Below, in pieces: positions 51,065 through 61,602 of a stretch of DNA of 64,000 bases; the first letter of the stretch is position 1; each line of letters opens with the position of its first letter. The position numbers and the translations under genes are program-made. The notes under the pieces are model-generated. The model was not told the origin of the DNA. It made no database searches and saw only the letters and a list, made by a program, of their open reading frames with translations. The stretch spans positions 1-64,000 of the forward strand of contig NZ_JPQU01000026.1 of assembly GCF_000737245.1 (NCBI RefSeq), written 5' to 3'. Source of the stretch: Pseudomonas syringae (GTDB lineage: Bacteria; Pseudomonadota; Gammaproteobacteria; Pseudomonadales; Pseudomonadaceae).

Positions 51065-53914
51065 TCAAGCCTGAGCCATGGCGTCATTCAGGGATTTTTC
51101 CAGATGTGCTTTGTAGCGCAGATAGAGAATGCTCTGCCCTCGTGAATCTCCCAGCAGCCCTGAAAGATCCAGGTCGGTGATGTAACAGCGATAGCGCTCA
51201 GGTTCAATGCGCTGCTCCAGGATCTGCCGGGCTACGACGCTGAAGAGTTGATCGCCATGTTCCAGCTCGGAAAACTCCTGGTTGTCGCAGTACAGAGTGA
51301 CGCTCACCTGACCGGGTGATGCTTCCTCGATAATCGCCTGCACATCGTAAAACGGCTTATCCATCGCCACCGGCGCATTGCGCGGTTCGATACGTCGTGC
51401 GCGCGCCAGCCCTGAGGGCAGTAGCTGGTAATAGAGAATATCCAGTCGCGTCGGTTCAAGAGGGTTGTCCAGCGGCAGCATGGCCCCGCGTCGATATACC
51501 AGCGAGCGGAAGAACCGCTGCAAGGGCATCAGCAAACTGGTTTCGTCATGGTAGGGCAGACTTTGATGCCATAAAGCGTTGCGCTCATCGAGTACGTAAA
51601 GCTCAGCGGTCGCCTGATTGATCCGATAAAAGACCTGGATGCACTCCGGCTGGCCGGACGGCAGGATCAACGCCAGATCGTGCTCGGCCAATGCGTGTGG
51701 GTCCAGATGCAGCGGGCTGTAGCGAGGTATCTCCTCGCCCAGGTATTCAAACAGGCCTGCAAGGCTGTTGATCACCACCTGCGTCACTGGCTGGGCCGGG
51801 ACCATTTCCAGAACGTGATACTGCTGCTGAACCTGAATCAGATAGCGGTGATTAAGGCGTTGTGCATGCAGCAGCTGCGCGGTGGCGACCAGCTCCTCCA
51901 CTCGCTGGGCAATGGCTGGTGCCCGGTTGTGGCAGAAGCAGCGCACGCGCACCACAGGCTGCGCAGCTCCTACGGGCAGGTTGCTCAACAGGTCGCTCAG
52001 GCAGTCGAGCAAGGCGTGTTCGCCATCATGACGGGTGACCAGAATTTCGTTCCAGCTGTTGAGCGTGATCTGATCCAGCGTCAGTACGAGGTTCTCCCGA
52101 ACCCCTGCGTAACTCAGCGAGTCGGTGCGCTCGGTGGTCATCAGGATGTTGAGGTCGCGGTGGTGCCTGAGAGGGTCGACCCCCACGTTGACCAGCAACA
52201 GGATTTCCCTGGGTACGCTGGCACTGAGCAAACGTTCTTCGCTCACCACCTCTAGCGGCATCGGAATCTGTTGTTGCAGCGCGCCGAGCAGGTTGAACAG
52301 CTCGATCTCGCTCAAGTCGCTGCTACCCGGATGCAGCGCGAGCCGGGTGGAGGTGTCGATGATGTTGTTGCGATGACACCAGGTCAGCAGCTCCAGAAGT
52401 TCTCGGCTGCGCTTGATGGGTGAAAAATTGAGCCAGTCCTGAGGGCCGAGGCTGCCGTTATACAGCGCCCACTGAGTCTTTCCTGGCTCGCGGCGGTTGT
52501 CTGATTGCACCAGTGTCAGGGTGTCTTCAGCCAGATCGGGAGCAATGCCGGGGTTGATGTACTCGATTTTGCCGGCCTTGCGCTCGAAAGCGGCATACAG
52601 CCTGCGGCCAAGCACATTGAGGTCCCGGGTATTGGCCGAGCTGCCTACATTTTGAGTTCGGGCAAATTGCGTCAGAAAGCGATAGCTGTAATTGAGTTCG
52701 TTGACCAGTGTCCGGCGTTCAAGGGTCACCTGACGGACTTTCCACTGACTGCGGCTGTCTAGCAACAACAGTTGCCGTTCATTCCAGCCCCATTCCTGCG
52801 TCAGGCGCTCCAGCAGTTGTCGCTGCCAACCCGTGCTGCGCAGCCGCGTGCTGCCGGTGAGCTTTTTATTCACTTTCAAATACAGGGCGCGGCGCACCAA
52901 CTCCAGGCGCTCAGACTCGCCACGCTGGACGAGGTATTCCTCTATGCGGCGATAGACCACCATGTACGGGTCCAGCTCATCCAGATCCAGCTGGTTGGCG
53001 AACACCGCCTCCTTGAAGCGCAGGCTCAGGCACTGCACCTGAGGGTGTTCACTGGCATAGACCTCAATCAGCAACAGTTTGAGCACCGATTTGTAAGGCG
53101 ACTCAATGCCTTTGAACAGCTGCCACAACCCCGCGCCAAGGAACTCCCCCGGCGGGATTTGCGCCAGATGACCCAAGTCCAGCACCTCGTCGGCGCGGAT
53201 GAAGCGTTTGGAGAGCAAAGTGTGGGTGAAATCGGTGTAACGCCGCTCTTCGTAAGTGGGTACCAGCCACCACATCGGCGTGCGGCCAGCGAGGCAGATG
53301 GCCGTGCGGTAGAACTCATCCAGCAACAGATAATGCTGGGTAGTGCCGCAGTCGTCTGAGCTGAGTTGCGCGTCGCGCTCGCCAGTCACGAAACGTTGCG
53401 GGTCGATCAGGAAAAAATGCGCTTCGGCACCCTGGCTATCAGCCCAGGCTTCCAGCGCCTGGCACTTTCTGCGCAACTCGGCGATTTCGCTGTCGGTCAA
53501 CTCCGGGTCGTGGCAGACCCAGACGTCCATGTCGCTTTCTTCGGCTTGCGCCAGGGTGCCAAGGCTGCCCATCAAAAACAGGCCATGAATCGGCTGGCGC
53601 ACGGTGCCCAGGGGCGACTTGTAGGAAAACGAGCGGGTCAGGCGTTGGGCTTCGGCCAAGGCCAGTGTGCTGGGCTGATAATTGGATACGCCGGCGGGCG
53701 TGCTGCCGGAAACATAGCCCGGTAACAGCGGGTGGTTGACATGGAAAAACAGCGGGAGCAGGTTCAGCACGGTCTGTTGGCGGGTCGACATTCCTTCGAG
53801 GGCACGGGAAAGCCGCCCGTTGCTCAGGGTCATGAAGCGGGTGCGAAGCTGGGTAAGCACGACTCGGTCGATGCCTTGATCCAGGTCGGGACGAATTTCG
53901 GAATTTCGCGTCAT
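51065..53914 (-). CDS. cyaA: Class I adenylate cyclase
   Basis: 949-aa enzyme making cAMP from ATP, of the enterobacterial class I type. The N-terminal catalytic half has the nucleotidyltransferase motif LFLMGSLGTLAQAEESDMD (then VWVCHD), and the long C-terminal half (about residues 500-949) is the regulatory part. The start MTRNSEIRPDLDQGIDRVVL is typical. It would supply cAMP for Vfr/CRP-like regulation. It is convergent with gltP across a REP cluster. Confidence 0.93.
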   Translation of the reverse strand: MTRNSEIRPDLDQGIDRVVLTQLRTRFMTLSNGRLSRALEGMSTRQQTVLNLLPLFFHVNHPLLPGYVSGSTPAGVSNYQPSTLALAEAQRLTRSFSYKSPLGTVRQPIHGLFLMGSLGTLAQAEESDMDVWVCHDPELTDSEIAELRRKCQALEAWADSQGAEAHFFLIDPQRFVTGERDAQLSSDDCGTTQHYLLLDEFYRTAICLAGRTPMWWLVPTYEERRYTDFTHTLLSKRFIRADEVLDLGHLAQIPPGEFLGAGLWQLFKGIESPYKSVLKLLLIEVYASEHPQVQCLSLRFKEAVFANQLDLDELDPYMVVYRRIEEYLVQRGESERLELVRRALYLKVNKKLTGSTRLRSTGWQRQLLERLTQEWGWNERQLLLLDSRSQWKVRQVTLERRTLVNELNYSYRFLTQFARTQNVGSSANTRDLNVLGRRLYAAFERKAGKIEYINPGIAPDLAEDTLTLVQSDNRREPGKTQWALYNGSLGPQDWLNFSPIKRSRELLELLTWCHRNNIIDTSTRLALHPGSSDLSEIELFNLLGALQQQIPMPLEVVSEERLLSASVPREILLLVNVGVDPLRHHRDLNILMTTERTDSLSYAGVRENLVLTLDQITLNSWNEILVTRHDGEHALLDCLSDLLSNLPVGAAQPVVRVRCFCHNRAPAIAQRVEELVATAQLLHAQRLNHRYLIQVQQQYHVLEMVPAQPVTQVVINSLAGLFEYLGEEIPRYSPLHLDPHALAEHDLALILPSGQPECIQVFYRINQATAELYVLDERNALWHQSLPYHDETSLLMPLQRFFRSLVYRRGAMLPLDNPLEPTRLDILYYQLLPSGLARARRIEPRNAPVAMDKPFYDVQAIIEEASPGQVSVTLYCDNQEFSELEHGDQLFSVVARQILEQRIEPERYRCYITDLDLSGLLGDSRGQSILYLRYKAHLEKSLNDAMAQA

Positions 53915-54047
53915 TACAACTCAAACCGGCTGCCGGTTTAGACAAAGGGGCAGCGTTGAAGGGGTGAGCTAGACGGCGGGCAGGTACGCGTTGCGCGCGT
54001 TTATTGTTCTGGCGCCAATTTTCTATCGGCGCAGTTTTCCATAAATG

Positions 54048-54083
54048 AAGGGTCCGCTGAACCTATTTTGGCGACGGACCCTT
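54048..54083 (-). terminator. Hairpin after the TIGR02647 gene
   Basis: AAGGGTCCG (54048-54056) and CGGACCCTT (54075-54083) form a perfect 9-bp stem with an 18-nt loop, eight bases beyond the stop of the small gene on the minus strand. Confidence 0.6.
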
Positions 54084-54090
54084 GCAGCGT

Positions 54091-54339
54091 TCAGGCAGCT
54101 TGTTTGGCAACGTTAAGGATAGTGAGCAGAGATTGCGCGTGTTCAGCGGCTTCCAGTCCAAGACTGGTGAGATAACCACCATCGACCTGAGTCGTCAGGC
54201 CTTTATCGAAAAGTCTTTGCGCAGCAGCAACAGCGGTCGGAGCCGCAACATGATGGACTTTGAGTCCTTCGAGGGTATTGCCCAGATTGAAGAGTGCGAG
54301 GATTTCCAGTTCGGCAACCAGCTCAGGGGTATACGACAT
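54091..54339 (-). CDS. TIGR02647-family small protein
   Basis: 82 aa, cytosolic, helical: MSYTPELVAELEILALFNLG then TLEGLKVHHVAAPTAVAAAQ and GYLTSLGLEAAEHAQSLLTI. The pattern resembles a winged-helix fold, and the family is typical of pseudomonads, but its function is unknown to me. CTGGAGCACCT gives a ribosome binding site for the ATG at 54339; longer frames lack one. Confidence 0.78.
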   Translation of the reverse strand: MSYTPELVAELEILALFNLGNTLEGLKVHHVAAPTAVAAAQRLFDKGLTTQVDGGYLTSLGLEAAEHAQSLLTILNVAKQAA

Positions 54340-54564
54340 AGGTGCTCCAGACTTTTTTCTAGTAATACGCCTCACTGACTGGCGGGTGTCCGGGAATCAA
54401 CGTGTCGGTGCTGCGCTCGTCGGTTCTGGATGACCGTTAAAGCCGGCTCGGCGTGACAGCCTCGTTTGGATAGTGGCAGCGAGGCTTTTGCAGTGTAGTA
54501 CGGGTCTGGAGTTTTTGCAGACTGTGCTGGGCCAATCGTCAGATTGGCGTGAGAGCCGCGTTGC

Positions 54565-54840
54565 TCATGCCTCGGGCGGCAATTCCGGTAAGGCGCGCAG
54601 CGCCGCTTCGTACCATTCGGTATTGAATGCGCGATCTTCTTCAAGCAGTCCGTCGATTTCGATAGCCAGCACGTGGGCCATCAGCTGCAGAATCTCTTCG
54701 CGCTCATAACCCACCAGCGTCAGCTTGTTGAAAGTGGCTTTGGCGGCAGGCGGGTTGTCGCTTTCGATCTGATTTTCGATGGCCTGGATCAGGGTCGATT
54801 CAGCGAACTCTTCTTCGTCGTTGTCGATTTTGTCGGTCAT
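54565..54840 (-). CDS. Conserved small acidic protein (PA5264-like)
   Basis: 91 aa, very acidic (start MTDKIDNDEEEFAESTLIQA), predicted all-helical with the conserved-looking core GYEREEILQLMAHVLAIEID. No domain I can name. The ATG at 54840 has GAGGAACACCCCC upstream. As I recall a similar gene lies beside argH in P. aeruginosa. A REP doublet separates it from argH. Confidence 0.75.
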   Translation of the reverse strand: MTDKIDNDEEEFAESTLIQAIENQIESDNPPAAKATFNKLTLVGYEREEILQLMAHVLAIEIDGLLEEDRAFNTEWYEAALRALPELPPEA

Positions 54841-54880
54841 GGGGGTGTTCCTCAAAAGAATATATGTCGAGCACTTCCCT

Positions 54881-54969
54881 GTGGGAGCGGTGCTTGCCCG
54901 CGATAAGGCCAACTCGGTTTACAGCCCTGCACCGAGTCATCGTTCATCGCGGGCAAGCACCGCTCCCAC
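54881..54969. repeat. REP doublet (type GCTTGCCCGCGAT)
   Basis: Arms GTGGGAGCGGTGCTTGCCCG and GCGGGCAAGCACCGCTCCCA then C, between argH and the small acidic protein gene. Confidence 0.9.
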
Positions 54970-54991
54970 AGGAGTGCTCCACCGAATCTGT

Positions 54992-56386
54992 TTAGCGCGA
55001 AGCCAACAGTGCCTGGCCGCGAGCCGCCGCCGCCTTGACCTGCGCTGGCGCGGTGCCGCCGATGTGGTCACGGGCGTTGACCGAGCCTTCCAGGGTCAGA
55101 ACGGCAAATACGTCTTGCTCGATCTGATCACTGAACTTGCGCAGTTCTTCCAGGCTCATTTCAGCCAGGTCCTTGCCGCTTTCGACGCCGTACTTAACAG
55201 CATGACCAACGATTTCGTGGCAGTCACGGAACGGCAGGCCACGACGCACCAGATAGTCGGCCAGGTCAGTCGCAGTAGAGAAACCACGCAGAGCGGCTTC
55301 ACGCATGATGGCGTGCTTGGGCTTGATCGCCGGGATCATGTCGGCAAAGGCACGCAGCGAATCGCGCAGCGTATCGGCGGCGTCGAACAACGGCTCTTTG
55401 TCTTCCTGGTTGTCCTTGTTGTAAGCCAGAGGCTGGCCCTTCATCAAGGTCAGCAAGCCCATCAAGGCGCCGAAAACGCGGCCGCTCTTGCCACGCACCA
55501 ACTCCGGGACGTCCGGGTTTTTCTTCTGGGGCATGATCGAGCTGCCGGTGCAGAAGCGATCCGGCAGATCGATGAACTGGAACTGGGCGCTGGTCCACAG
55601 CACCAGCTCTTCCGAGAAGCGCGACAAGTGCATCATCGCGATGCTGGCGGCGGAGCAGAATTCAATGGCGAAGTCGCGATCCGACACGCTGTCCAGCGAG
55701 TTACCGCCAACCACGTCGAAACCCAGCAGTTTGCAGGTCAGTTCACGGTCGATGGGGTAAGTGGTGCCTGCCAGTGCTGCGCTGCCCAGTGGCATGCGGT
55801 TAAGGCGTTTGCGGCAATCCACGAGACGCTCGTAATCGCGGCTCAGCATCTCGAACCACGCCAGCATGTGGTGACCGAACGTCACTGGCTGTGCGGTCTG
55901 CAAGTGCGTGAAGCCCGGCATGATGGTTTCGGCTTCTCGCTCGGCCTGACCCAGCAGGCCCTGTTGCAGGCGAGTGATCTCGGACAGAATCAGATCGATC
56001 TCGTCACGCAGCCACAGGCGGATATCGGTCGCGACCTGATCGTTACGGCTGCGACCGGTGTGCAATTTTTTGCCGGTGATGCCGATGCGGTCAGTCAGAC
56101 GCGCTTCGATGTTCATGTGCACATCTTCCAGATCGACGCGCCAGTCGAAACTGCCGGCTTCGATCTCGGCCTGGATAGTATTCAGGCCATCGATGATGGT
56201 GTCGCGCTCGGCGTCGGTCAAAACGCCAACGTGGGCCAGCATCGTCGCGTGGGCGATGGAACCCATGATGTCGTGGCGATAGAGGCGTTGGTCAAAGGTG
56301 ACGGAGGCCGTGAAGCGCGCGACGAAAGCGTCGACGGGTTCACTGAAGCGGCCGCCCCAGGACTGGTTGGTCTTGTCGGTGCTCAT
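54992..56386 (-). CDS. argH: Argininosuccinate lyase
   Basis: 464-aa enzyme of the last step of arginine synthesis (argininosuccinate to arginine and fumarate). It belongs to the fumarase/aspartase superfamily; the signature [11 protein letters not shown] and the [13 protein letters not shown] and [16 protein letters not shown] segments are intact. The start [20 protein letters not shown] is typical. Divergent from algZ. Confidence 0.96.
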   Translation of the reverse strand: MSTDKTNQSWGGRFSEPVDAFVARFTASVTFDQRLYRHDIMGSIAHATMLAHVGVLTDAERDTIIDGLNTIQAEIEAGSFDWRVDLEDVHMNIEARLTDRIGITGKKLHTGRSRNDQVATDIRLWLRDEIDLILSEITRLQQGLLGQAEREAETIMPGFTHLQTAQPVTFGHHMLAWFEMLSRDYERLVDCRKRLNRMPLGSAALAGTTYPIDRELTCKLLGFDVVGGNSLDSVSDRDFAIEFCSAASIAMMHLSRFSEELVLWTSAQFQFIDLPDRFCTGSSIMPQKKNPDVPELVRGKSGRVFGALMGLLTLMKGQPLAYNKDNQEDKEPLFDAADTLRDSLRAFADMIPAIKPKHAIMREAALRGFSTATDLADYLVRRGLPFRDCHEIVGHAVKYGVESGKDLAEMSLEELRKFSDQIEQDVFAVLTLEGSVNARDHIGGTAPAQVKAAAARGQALLASR

Positions 56387-56516
56387 GGATTCGCTCGTGA
56401 TCTGCTGAAAATGGCGTGCCCGCGTTAATCGCAGGGCGCCCGCGATAATAACAGGTTGCGATTTTTTTATTCTTCAGCGGCTTGCCGCCTGCACGTACAG
56501 CGTCGAGACTGGCGTC

Positions 56517-57599
56517 ATGCGAAAGAGCCTCCCGAACCAGCGCCCGCCCTCCGAGCCGGGTAAAGAATTTTTCCTCCCCGAACTGTGCCTGCCCCAGGCG
56601 CTGCTGGTATTGGTACTGCTCGCTGAATTGTTGGTGCTGGTGCTGGTATTGGTGGAGCCGATGCGGCCGACATTCGATTGGGTGCGGCTGGCCCTGATGT
56701 CGCTGTTTGTGCAATGGATCGTGTTGCTGTCGGCGGCGCTGTTATGCAGTCTGCGCCCATGGCTGGCGCGCCTGCCTGCCGGGCTCGCCGGGTTGATCGG
56801 CTGTCTGCTGGTGGTCGCGCTGACCCTGTTGTGTACCGCCGTCACGGACATTTGCCAACTCACCGGGCGTTTGAGTCTGGGTGGGATGGTGGAGCGCTAC
56901 ATACGCTACGGAGTTATCGCGCTGATCATGTCGGCCTTGATGCTGCGTTATTTTTATCTGCAGAGTCAGTGGCGCAAGCAACAGCAAGGTGAGCTGCGGG
57001 CCCGGATTGAATCCCTGCAAGCGCGCATCCGCCCGCACTTTCTATTCAACACCCTGAACAGCATCGCCAGCCTCGTGGCGACCAGTCCGGCCAAGGCCGA
57101 GCAGGCGGTGCTGGACCTTTCCGATCTTTTTCGCGCCAGTCTTGCCAAGCCCGGAAGCCTGGTGACCTGGCGCGACGAGGTTGAATTGGCGAAACGATAT
57201 TTATCGATTGAGCAATATCGTCTCGGCGAGCGTCTACAGTTGGACTGGGTGATCAGTGGAATTCCAGACGACCTGCCAATTCCCCAGCTAACCTTGCAGC
57301 CATTACTGGAAAACGCTTTGCTTTATGGCATCGCACCTCGGGTCGAAGGTGGTGTCGTAAAAGTTGAGGCGGACTATGAAGGGGGTGAATTCATATTGTG
57401 CGTAAGTAATCCCTACGATGAAGTTGCCAGTCGGCAGACTTCCAACGGCACTCAACAGGCCCTGGTAAATATCGGTGCACGTATTACGGCACTTTTTGGT
57501 CCGCACGCCAGTCTGAGCGTGGAGCGCCGTGACGGTCGTCACTACACCTGTCTACGCTATCCTTGTGCGAGACTCACGCAGGAAGCCAGAGCTATATGA
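56517..57599 (+). CDS. algZ: Alginate/twitching sensor histidine kinase AlgZ (FimS)
   Basis: 360-aa LytS/YehU-type kinase. The N-terminal half has four hydrophobic segments (about residues 27-47, 58-78, 88-110 and 130-147). The phosphorylation site is H174 in QARIRPHFLFNTLNSIASLV, and the ATPase has LQPLLENALLYGIAP with a reduced G box. It works with AlgR in alginate, twitching and virulence control. The stop overlaps the algR start in ATGA. The first ATG, at 56517, gives the usual length. Confidence 0.93.
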   Translation: MRKSLPNQRPPSEPGKEFFLPELCLPQALLVLVLLAELLVLVLVLVEPMRPTFDWVRLALMSLFVQWIVLLSAALLCSLRPWLARLPAGLAGLIGCLLVVALTLLCTAVTDICQLTGRLSLGGMVERYIRYGVIALIMSALMLRYFYLQSQWRKQQQGELRARIESLQARIRPHFLFNTLNSIASLVATSPAKAEQAVLDLSDLFRASLAKPGSLVTWRDEVELAKRYLSIEQYRLGERLQLDWVISGIPDDLPIPQLTLQPLLENALLYGIAPRVEGGVVKVEADYEGGEFILCVSNPYDEVASRQTSNGTQQALVNIGARITALFGPHASLSVERRDGRHYTCLRYPCARLTQEARAI

Positions 57600-58342
57600 A
57601 TGTCCTGATCGTTGATGACGAACCCCTGGCCCGCGAACGGCTGAGCCGAATGGTCAGTGAAATCGAGGGTTATCGGGTTTTGGAACCCAGTGCGTCCAAT
57701 GGCGAAGAAGCCTTGGCCCTGATCGAAAGCCACAAGCCGGATATCGTTTTGCTGGATATCCGCATGCCAGGCCTGGATGGCCTGCAAGTCGCTGCCAAAT
57801 TGTGTGAGCGGGAGACTCCACCCGCTGTCGTCTTTTGCACGGCACACGACGAATTTGCCCTTGAGGCATTTCAGGTCAGTGCGGTTGGCTACCTGGTCAA
57901 ACCCGTGCGGCCTGAACATCTGATTGAGGCCTTGAGAAAAGCTGAGCGTCCGAACCGTGTGCAGCTGGCGGCATTGACCCGTCCTGCGGCGGAAAGCGGC
58001 AACGGCCCACGCAGCCACATTAGCGCCCGTACTCGTAAAGGCATCGAATTGATCCCGCTGGATCAGGTGATTTTCTTCATCGCCGATCACAAGTACGTCA
58101 CCTTGCGTCATGAAGGTGGTGAGGTCTTGCTCGACGAGCCACTCAAAGCCCTCGAGGATGAGTTCGGTGATCGCTTTGTGCGCATCCACCGCAACGCGCT
58201 GGTTGCACGCGAACGAATCGAACGTCTGCAGCGCACGCCGCTGGGGCATTTCCAGCTGTTCCTGCGCGGCCTTAATGGCGATGCATTGATCGTCAGCCGC
58301 CGGCACGTGGCCGGAGTGCGCAAGATGATGCAGCAGCTTTGA
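57596..58342 (+). CDS. algR: LytTR-family response regulator AlgR
   Basis: 248 aa. Receiver domain with phospho-acceptor D54 (VLLDIRMPGLDG) and K106 region (YLVKPVRPEHL); C-terminal LytTR DNA-binding domain (about residues 140-245; FFIADHKYVTLRHEGGEVLL, FVRIHRNALV). It activates alginate (algD) and fimU-pilY genes in P. aeruginosa. The ATG at 57596 overlaps algZ; an in-frame ATG at 57563 would add 11 residues from inside algZ. Confidence 0.95.
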   Translation: MNVLIVDDEPLARERLSRMVSEIEGYRVLEPSASNGEEALALIESHKPDIVLLDIRMPGLDGLQVAAKLCERETPPAVVFCTAHDEFALEAFQVSAVGYLVKPVRPEHLIEALRKAERPNRVQLAALTRPAAESGNGPRSHISARTRKGIELIPLDQVIFFIADHKYVTLRHEGGEVLLDEPLKALEDEFGDRFVRIHRNALVARERIERLQRTPLGHFQLFLRGLNGDALIVSRRHVAGVRKMMQQL

Positions 58343-58371
58343 ATTAGCGAATTTGAATTTAAATCCTGACT

Positions 58372-58460
58372 GTGGGAGCAAGCTTGCTTGCGAAGAGGCC
58401 AGTACATCCACCGCTTCTTCCTGGCCGATAGACCGCTTTCGCGAGCAAGCTCGCTCCCAC
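58372..58460. repeat. REP doublet A after algR
   Basis: Arms GTGGGAGCAAGCTTGCTTGC and TTCGCGAGCAAGCTCGCTCC then CAC. It is preceded by GAATTTAAATCCTGACT, which recurs before doublet B. Confidence 0.9.
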
Positions 58461-58502
58461 AGGTCCTCGGCATATCCGTGGATTTGAATTGAAATCCTGA
58501 CT

Positions 58503-58590
58503 GTAGGAGCGCGCTTGCCCGCGATGGCGAAGTGTCAGACGACTCATTCATTGCCTGACACGCCCCCATCGCGGGCAAGCGCGCTCCTAC
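58503..58590. repeat. REP doublet B after algR
   Basis: Arms GTAGGAGCGCGCTTGCCCGC and GCGGGCAAGCGCGCTCCTAC, perfect. The two doublets occupy most of the 356-nt algR-hemC gap; the remaining 108 nt before hemC must hold its promoter. Confidence 0.9.
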
Positions 58591-58698
58591 GGGGCATTTA
58601 ACGCTGATCTGGATCATAACTGCGACCACACAGCACTGAGCCGTTTTGCCTGAACTGTTATTATCCGTCGCAATTATTCTGTCAGTACGGATTGATCC

Positions 58699-59640
58699 AT
58701 GTCCTCTCGCGAAATTCGCATCGCCACCCGTCAAAGTGCGCTGGCTCTATGGCAAGCCGAATACGTCAAGGCTCGGCTGGAACAGGCTCATCCGGGGTTG
58801 TTCGTCACGCTGGTGCCCATGGTCAGTCGCGGTGACAAACTGCTCGACTCGCCACTGTCGAAAATCGGTGGCAAGGGGCTTTTCGTCAAGGAGCTGGAAA
58901 CCGCCTTGCTCGAAGACCGCGCAGACATCGCTGTGCACTCCATGAAAGACGTGCCCATGGACTTCCCTCAAGGGTTGGGCCTGTTCTGCATCTGTGAGCG
59001 CGAAGATCCCCGGGATGCTTTCGTTTCCAATGTCTTCTCCAGCCTTGAAGCCTTGCCCGCCGGCAGCGTGGTCGGGACTTCCAGCCTGCGCCGCCAGGCT
59101 CAATTGCTCGCCCGCCGCCCGGACCTGAAAATCCATTTCCTGCGGGGCAACGTCAACACCCGCCTGGCCAAGCTCGATGCCGGTGAATATGACGCGATCA
59201 TCCTCGCCGCGGCGGGCCTGATTCGTCTGGGTTTCGAAGACCGGATCACCTCCAGCATCAGCGTCGACGACAGTCTGCCTGCGGGTGGTCAAGGCGCGGT
59301 GGGCATCGAATGCCGTAGCGTCGATGCGGAAATCCACGCGTTGCTCGCTCCGTTGCATCACGACGACACGGCGACTCGCGTAACGGCCGAGCGCTCTCTG
59401 AACAAACACCTTAATGGCGGCTGCCAAGTGCCTATCGCCTGTTATGCCGTGCTCGAAGGCGAGCAGATCTGGCTGCGTGGACTGGTAGGCGATCCTTCCG
59501 GGGCGGTGTTGTTGCACGCCGATGCCCGAGCGCCGCTGGCCGATGCCCAGGCGTTGGGTGTACAGGTAGCCGAAGCGTTGCTGGATCAAGGCGCGGCAGA
59601 CATTCTCAAAGCGGTCTATGGCGAGGCCGAAAGGGAATGA
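58699..59640 (+). CDS. hemC: Hydroxymethylbilane synthase (porphobilinogen deaminase)
   Basis: 313-aa enzyme joining four porphobilinogen units in haem synthesis. The dipyrromethane cofactor cysteine is C242 in [13 protein letters not shown], and the substrate residues in [16 protein letters not shown] and [10 protein letters not shown] are present. The start [20 protein letters not shown] is the family start. It overlaps hemD by 4 nt and heads hemC-hemD-hemX-hemY. Confidence 0.97.
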   Translation: MSSREIRIATRQSALALWQAEYVKARLEQAHPGLFVTLVPMVSRGDKLLDSPLSKIGGKGLFVKELETALLEDRADIAVHSMKDVPMDFPQGLGLFCICEREDPRDAFVSNVFSSLEALPAGSVVGTSSLRRQAQLLARRPDLKIHFLRGNVNTRLAKLDAGEYDAIILAAAGLIRLGFEDRITSSISVDDSLPAGGQGAVGIECRSVDAEIHALLAPLHHDDTATRVTAERSLNKHLNGGCQVPIACYAVLEGEQIWLRGLVGDPSGAVLLHADARAPLADAQALGVQVAEALLDQGAADILKAVYGEAERE

Positions 59641-60413
59641 GTGCATGGCGCCTGCTGCTGACGCGTCCCGCCGAGGAGTCGGCGCTGCTGGCTTCGACGC
59701 TGGCCGACGCCGGTGTCTTCAGTAGCTGCCTGCCCTTGCTTGAAATCGAGCCTTTGCCTGTGACCGATGCGCAACGCTCGCTCATGGCGAATCTTGATCA
59801 GTACGACGCTGTCATCGTGGTCAGTAAGCCCGCCGCACGCCTGGGTTTGAAACTGGTCGGTGAAAAATGGCCGCAAGCGCCGATCCAGCCGTGGTTCACG
59901 GTGGGTGCGGGCACTGCGCAAGTTCTTCAGGAATATGGCCTGGATGTCAGTTGGCCCGAGCAAGGTGATGACAGCGAAGCCTTGCTTGATTTGCCACGTC
60001 TGCAACAAGCCATCGTTTCGCCCGGCGCACGCGTGTTAATCATGCGTGGCGAGGGAGGCCGAGAGTTGTTGGCCGAGCGTTTACGCGGCGAGGGTGCTAG
60101 TGTCGATTACCTTGAGCTGTACAAGCGTAAGCTGCCCCACTATCCGGTTTCGACGCTGATACAGCGCATTGAGGCGGAACGCCTGAACGCGCTGGTGGTC
60201 AGCAGTGGGCAGGGTTTTGAACACCTGCGTCAGTTGGCGGGCGATGTCTGGCCGCAACTGTCGCGTTTGACTTTATTCGTGCCAAGCCCGCGTGTAGCCC
60301 AATTAGCCCGCGAGGCAGGCGCTCGAACAGTTGTGAATTGCCGTGGCGCCAGCGCTGCGGCTTTGCTGGCAGCGTTACGGGAACAACCCGGACCTGCCCT
60401 TCAGGCGTATTGA
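59637..60413 (+). CDS. hemD: Uroporphyrinogen-III synthase
   Basis: 258 aa. Two-domain HemD fold: start [33 protein letters not shown] in the C-terminal domain and the closing [20 protein letters not shown], which is typical. It closes hydroxymethylbilane into uroporphyrinogen III. The family is poorly conserved, but its position after hemC makes the call firm. Confidence 0.93.
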   Translation: MSAWRLLLTRPAEESALLASTLADAGVFSSCLPLLEIEPLPVTDAQRSLMANLDQYDAVIVVSKPAARLGLKLVGEKWPQAPIQPWFTVGAGTAQVLQEYGLDVSWPEQGDDSEALLDLPRLQQAIVSPGARVLIMRGEGGRELLAERLRGEGASVDYLELYKRKLPHYPVSTLIQRIEAERLNALVVSSGQGFEHLRQLAGDVWPQLSRLTLFVPSPRVAQLAREAGARTVVNCRGASAAALLAALREQPGPALQAY

Positions 60414-60462
60414 TTGACTGACTGTCTTTCACCGATAACGCCCAAATGCAAAGGATGGATAC

Positions 60463-61602
60463 GTGAGCGAAACAGCCTTGCCCAAAGATGATTCCGAAGC
60501 CGTGTTGACGGCACCGACACCCGATCCGCTGCGGCCCGAGCGCCCTGCGAGTCGCAGCAATGGTCTGGTGATACTGGCCTTGTTGTTCGGCGTGGCGGGC
60601 ATTGGCGTTGCCGGCTGGGGTGTTTGGCAGCTGCGTGCCGTCCAGGCAAGTCATATGCAGCAACGCACAGAGATGCAGGACATCGCTGCGCAAACGCTGA
60701 CCTTGCAGCACAACGAACAACAACTCTCGGAGCGCCTGGCGCAATTGCCACCGGCCGATGAGCTTGAAGATCGTCGTCGCCTGGTGGCGCAGCTGCAAGG
60801 GGATCAGCAGCGTCTGAGCCAGCGTCTGGAAACCGTACTGGGTTCCAGCCGCAAGGACTGGAGACTGGCTGAGGCCGAGCATCTGTTGCGTCTGGCGAGT
60901 CTGCGGCTCTCGGCGTTGCAGGACATCAACAGCGCTCAGGCGTTGGTCCAGGGCGCTGATGAAATCCTGCGTGAACAGGACGATCCAGGTTCCTTTGCCG
61001 CCCGCGATCAACTGGCTAAGAGCCTCGCTTCGTTGCGCAGCATTGATCAGCCGGATCGCACCGGGTTGTTCCTGCAACTGGCGGCCTTGCGCGACCAGGT
61101 CTCGCAGCTCAACGAGCTGGCTCCTGAGTACAAGGACAAAGGCGAATCCCTGCTGGGCCTCACCACGGGCAACACTGAAGACAGTCATTGGGCACAGTGG
61201 TGGAATCAGGTTTCGCATTACATCCGCATCGATTTCAACGCCGACAAGAATGTTCGACCTTTGCTGGCCGGGCAGAGCCTGACCCAGGTTCGACTGGCGT
61301 TGAGCCTCGCACTGGAGCAGGCGCAATGGGCAGCCTTGAACGGCCAGCCGCAGGTTTACGCCAGTGCCCTGGCGCAAGCCAAGGACGTGTTGCGCACCAA
61401 CTTCAATCAGGACAACGCCCAGAGCAAGATGCTTAGCGAGCGTCTGGACGTCCTCTCGCAACAGCCCGTTTCGGTTATGACGCCAGACTTGGCTCAGAGC
61501 CTGAGCGCCGTTCAGGCTTACCTGGAGCGGCGTCACGCTTCCCCTGATGCCTCCGGCAAAGCGGCACAGCCTACCGAAGCGTTGCAGGGGACTAGCCCAT
61601 GA
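60463..61602 (+). CDS. hemX: HemX-type membrane protein
   Basis: 379 aa with one membrane helix (about residues 31-52; LVILALLFGVAGIGVAGWGV) and a long periplasmic helical and coiled-coil domain (about 60-330). It is annotated in homologues as a uroporphyrinogen-III C-methyltransferase relative, but no methyltransferase motif is visible, so a scaffold role is likelier. GTG start with AAGGAT upstream. Overlaps hemY by 4 nt. Confidence 0.87.
   Translation: MSETALPKDDSEAVLTAPTPDPLRPERPASRSNGLVILALLFGVAGIGVAGWGVWQLRAVQASHMQQRTEMQDIAAQTLTLQHNEQQLSERLAQLPPADELEDRRRLVAQLQGDQQRLSQRLETVLGSSRKDWRLAEAEHLLRLASLRLSALQDINSAQALVQGADEILREQDDPGSFAARDQLAKSLASLRSIDQPDRTGLFLQLAALRDQVSQLNELAPEYKDKGESLLGLTTGNTEDSHWAQWWNQVSHYIRIDFNADKNVRPLLAGQSLTQVRLALSLALEQAQWAALNGQPQVYASALAQAKDVLRTNFNQDNAQSKMLSERLDVLSQQPVSVMTPDLAQSLSAVQAYLERRHASPDASGKAAQPTEALQGTSP

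Noticed and set aside
60463..61602. HemX as an active uroporphyrinogen-III methyltransferase.
   Set aside because: No SAM-binding motif is visible; the protein is one membrane helix plus helical periplasmic sequence.
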